In this document: positions 61,220-64,000 of the stretch, one piece after another | Position numbering within the stretch: position 1 is the stretch's first letter | Layout of the letters: every line of letters starts with the position of its first letter | NCBI GenBank assembly: GCA_051453625.1 | Contig: JBOZIK010000001.1 | Span: 32,822,226-32,886,225 of the forward strand | Length of the DNA: 64,000 nt | Origin: Welwitschia mirabilis | Taxonomy: Eukaryota; Gnetophyta; Gnetopsida; Welwitschiales | Direction of reading: 5' to 3' | Translations under genes and position numbers: made by a program | The notes under the pieces: model-generated | The model's input: the letters and a program-made list of their open reading frames with translations, nothing else | Told to the model about the DNA's origin: nothing | Database searches by the model: none

Positions 61220-62140
61220 TCGTGAATCTCATCTCTTGGAATGTTCAGGGACTCTTGGACCCCCGAAGAAAATTCATAGTCCAAGATTATATAGCAAAAA
61301 AGCATTTAGATATTGTCTTTCTTTAGGAAGTTAAATTTTAAGGTTTTTAGCTTTAAATTGCTTGTAATTGTATCTTTTTCAAAAGTTTCTTTTTCACTTT
61401 CAGCCACTCTAAAGGCAGTGGAGGACTAATTATTCTCCTTTATTAAAAGTTTAATAATCTTATTATTGATCATGGTAAAGATCCTGTAGGCAATTGTGTT
61501 TGGATTTATTCAAATTGGAATAAATCTATTGTTGGCTTGGCCAATATTTATGCTTCTTGTAACATTTTAGATAGAAATGCTCTTTGGAATTGAATCTTTG
61601 ATTCTCTCCCAAAAGCTTATTGGATCATTTCAGGAGACTTTAAGATGATCGAGAACATCCATAATAAAAGAGGTGGTAATAAAGGTGGTCTGAACATTAT
61701 GNNNNNNNNNNNNNNNNNNNNNNNNNNNNNNNNNNNNNNNNNNNNNNNNNNNNNNNNNNNNNNNNNNNNNNNNNNNNNNNNNNNNNNNNNNNNNNNNNNN
61801 NATAAAAGAGGTGGTAATAAAGGTGGTCTGAACATTATGGAGCTTGACAGTTGGTTGTCTCTCAAAAACAAATTTCAAGTACATGATGCTAATGATACCA
61901 CCAAATCTACCTTAAGTAAAGGATGGGTTACTTGGTCCAATGCTAGATCAGGATCAACTTTTATCACTTCAAGACTTGATTAGATGCATTTTTTTTCAAA
62001 TCCTCATATTAGTATCTCTCATCATATGAAGCTCCTAGGTTCAATAGATTTTACTCAGGTTTTATCTAACCATTTCCCCCATTTTTTGGTCCATCAAATC
62101 TCCAAATCTGCAGCATCTAAAAAAAGATCTCTTTATTTTT
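61220..62140 (+). pseudogene. LINE ORF2 endonuclease domain (AP-like)
   Basis: LISWNVQGLLDPRRKFIVQD (61226-61285) and DIVFL-stop-EVK (near 61311) are the first two blocks of the apurinic-type endonuclease. VGLANIYASCN near 61530, IISGDFKMIEN near 61625 (the catalytic GDFN block with Asn changed to Lys) and GSTFITSRLD near 61950 (C-terminal SRLDR block) follow. The Gln of LQE is a TAG stop. A 100-base gap at 61702-61801 interrupts it. In active elements this enzyme nicks target DNA to start reverse transcription. Confidence 0.85.
61702..61801. other. assembly gap (100 N) with duplicated flanks
   Basis: The 38 bases before the gap (61664-61701) are repeated directly after it (61802-61839). Merging would keep the endonuclease reading frame continuous. 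Confidence 0.97.
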
Positions 62141-62749
62141 AATACTTCTTTTCTTCAGAATCATAACATGTGCTCTCTTCTCATGCACATTTGGAACCTT
62201 GTTCCTCTTGTGGGTAATAATGGATGGATTGACTAGTGAAATAATAGTATTTTATGTACTCGATGGTTTTTTAAACAAGTAGAAAGACTTCTAGCAGCAA
62301 ATATAACCTCTCATCAAAAAATCCTTATGGCTGAAGTAGAATTTTTTAGCTAAAAGTAAAATCTAGGCATGGTAGTAAATAGGACTTCGACTCTTTAAAA
62401 ATCTGTAAATATAGTCTAAGGAAAGTTGAGCACTTAAGTTCAAGGAAGCTCTTCTTCATGCCCATTTATCTTGGCTAAGAATGAGAGACCAAGCCTCTTC
62501 ATACTTTTTTAAATTCTTAAAAGGAAATTACTCTTCTCCTCATATAGAAGTTATTGATGATGGAACAGTTCTCCATACTTCCAGAGGATAAATTCTTTAA
62601 GTTTTTTATAATCAATGTTCTCAGGTCTTCTATGTTACCTTAGTTGATGACTCAACTATTGACACTTATCTTAATAATATTCAGCCTTTCAATCAAAATA
62701 TTTTTGGAGAAGATTAGTGTCTCTCACTAGCTGAATTTCTCTATGTCCT

Positions 62750-64000
62750 TTGCCAGCTTAAAGATGGTAAAGCTCTAGGTTTAGATGGCCTTTCAACTGA
62801 ATTCTTCTCCAAATTTTGGCATATTATTAGTTCAGATTCTTATAAAGTATATAAGGAAGCTTTAAGTAATAAGTTTCTTAGAACGTATCTCAATACAAGA
62901 ATAGTTAAACTTCTTCCTAAATCAAGGGATTCTTATAATATCAATAATTAGAGACCTATTACTCTTTTGAATGTGATTTATAAAATTATCGCTAAGCTAT
63001 GGATAATAGACTCAAGAAATTTCTTTAGAATCTCATTAGTAAAGAGTAAATAGGTTTTGTTCAAAATAGGTATATCTTGGATAATGTTTTAACTACTGTC
63101 AAAGCTATGCATTGGGCCACTAATTCCTCTTAGTAAGCTATTCTTTTAAAGCTTGATTTTGATAAAGCCTATGATAGACTGGATTGACATTTTCTCACCA
63201 GAATTATTCATCGTCATCAACTAGGAAAAGTCTTTGAAAACCATGTTCATATGCTTCTTACCAATGCCACCTTATTTATCTGCATTAACAGTATCTTTTC
63301 TCATATTATCTCTCTTCAATACTCAGTTCGACAGGGTTGTCCTTTAGCTCCTTATCTTTTTATCTTAGCAGCAGATGCTCTTGGATCTCTCACTAAATCT
63401 CATCAGTCTGTGGGTAATATTGATGATATTTATCTTCCCAATGGCAACTCCGTTATGTACAGCCAATTTGCAGATGATACCTTCCTATTGATCAGGGAAA
63501 CCGAATTTGATTTTTAGACAGCTATTGATACTCTAAACATTTACTGTAAAGCTTTAGGTTCTCAAATTAATTGGAGTAAAACCGATGCAATCTGTTCTAC
63601 ATTTAGTGAAAGGCCCCCTTGATCTTACCATTTTAATATTCATTGGTTATTCCCTATTGATCACTTTAAACTTCTGGGAATTTCCATCACTTTTGTAGAT
63701 ACTTCTTCTAATATTTGATAGATGGTTATCAATAAAGTTAAAGATAAAGTTCTTAAATGGTCTAGTAAACCCTTATCACTAACTAGAAGACTTACCGTTT
63801 GCATTCATATTCTAAGCACTATTCCTATTTATTATGCTTGCTTCATGATTCCTTCTTCTTTAGCTTATGAATCTATGAATAGGATTATTTAAAGTTTTTT
63901 ATAGAGAAATACCTTAAGTAATAAAGTCTTTTATTGAATGGCCTGGAGCACATGCTATCATTCCAAATCTTTAGGAGAATTAGGGATTCCTTCCTTAAAA
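62750..64000 (+). pseudogene. LINE ORF2 reverse transcriptase (3' end beyond window)
   Basis: Blocks in order: DGKALGLDGLSTEFFSKFWH (62764-62823), then NN-stop-RPITLLNVIYKI near 62943, GFVQNRYILDNVLTTVKAMH near 63054 after a frame change, and LKLDFDKAYDRLD near 63147 (first catalytic Asp). Next are SVRQGCPLAPYLFILAADAL (63326-63385), the catalytic FADD at 63467-63478, NWSKTDAIC near 63570, FKLLGISI near 63666 and LSLTRRLTVCIHIL near 63775. Stops fall mainly at expected Trp or Gln positions. The frame at 63251-63517 is the longest open part. The domain continues past the window. Confidence 0.92.

Larger units (their letters stand above)
58229..64000 (+). mobile_element. L1-type LINE with leader, ORF1 and ORF2 (runs off right edge)
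   Basis: The leader at 58229-58441 is followed by ORF1 (58550 to about 60200), the ORF2 endonuclease (61220-62140) and the reverse transcriptase (62750 to the edge). Three gaps and duplicated flanks disturb it: the segment 59131-59555 is repeated, with roughly 10 percent differences, at 59656-60080. At least two LINE copies may therefore have been joined. All ORFs carry stops, so no copy here can be active. Confidence 0.85.

Noticed and set aside
1-64000. CRISPR arrays, operons, tRNA or rRNA genes
   Set aside because: None found; the only tRNA-like sequences are the decayed SINE heads, which lack a cloverleaf.

Overview
The window looks like nuclear DNA of a seed plant with a large, AT-rich, repeat-loaded genome. 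A gymnosperm such as a conifer is my best guess, because of the retrotransposon decay, an intron of about 7 kb and an R-SNARE and a TPR protein of plant type. Species is inference only. Eukaryotic splicing is clear, and nothing prokaryotic (operons, CRISPR, insertion sequences) is present. Thirteen runs of N of 100 bases or more, plus one of 5, interrupt the sequence. Several of these gaps are flanked by the same bases on both sides, which points to unmerged contig ends.

Two host genes are well supported. At 6964-8340 (+) a compact three-exon gene encodes a 205-residue TPR-like protein, with a TATA box, 74- to 100-bp introns and a poly(A) signal. At 22651-30897 (-) a five-exon gene encodes a complete 221-residue VAMP72-type R-SNARE (longin domain, R-SNARE motif with zero-layer Arg, C-terminal anchor), with a TATA box at 31015-31023. 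Its first intron (23658-30707) carries a miniature LTR element (TRIM) with a perfect 5-bp target duplication, an ACTCG-rich segment bounded by a perfect 16-bp inverted repeat, and a 465-bp tandem duplication.

Nearly everything else recognisable is dead retrotransposon. Left to right: LINE fragment (-) 1-1010; Ty1/copia pol relic (+) 2690-3960; Ty1/copia element with both LTRs (+) 11842-16345; RTE-like LINE (-) 17030-18250; Gypsy gag relic (-) near 38.3 kb; LINE 3' end (+) 42.3-43.1 kb; Gypsy integrase (+) 43.9-45.7 kb; LINE (-) 48.6-51.8 kb, whose 3' end is an inverted homologue of the 42 kb copy; an unidentified degenerate ORF (-) 55.7-56.6 kb; and a long LINE (+) from 58.2 kb to the right edge with ORF1, endonuclease and reverse transcriptase. 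A tRNA-derived SINE-like family has six copies.

The premature stops in the LINE at 58-64 kb sit mostly at expected Trp, Gln or Arg codons, as expected from deamination of methylated cytosine. I found no convincing new biological system. The most interesting new items are the TRIM, the ACTCG-rich inverted-repeat element, the SINE-like family, a hairpin-forming minisatellite at 35.1-35.3 kb and an orphan exon-like segment at 21134-21262.
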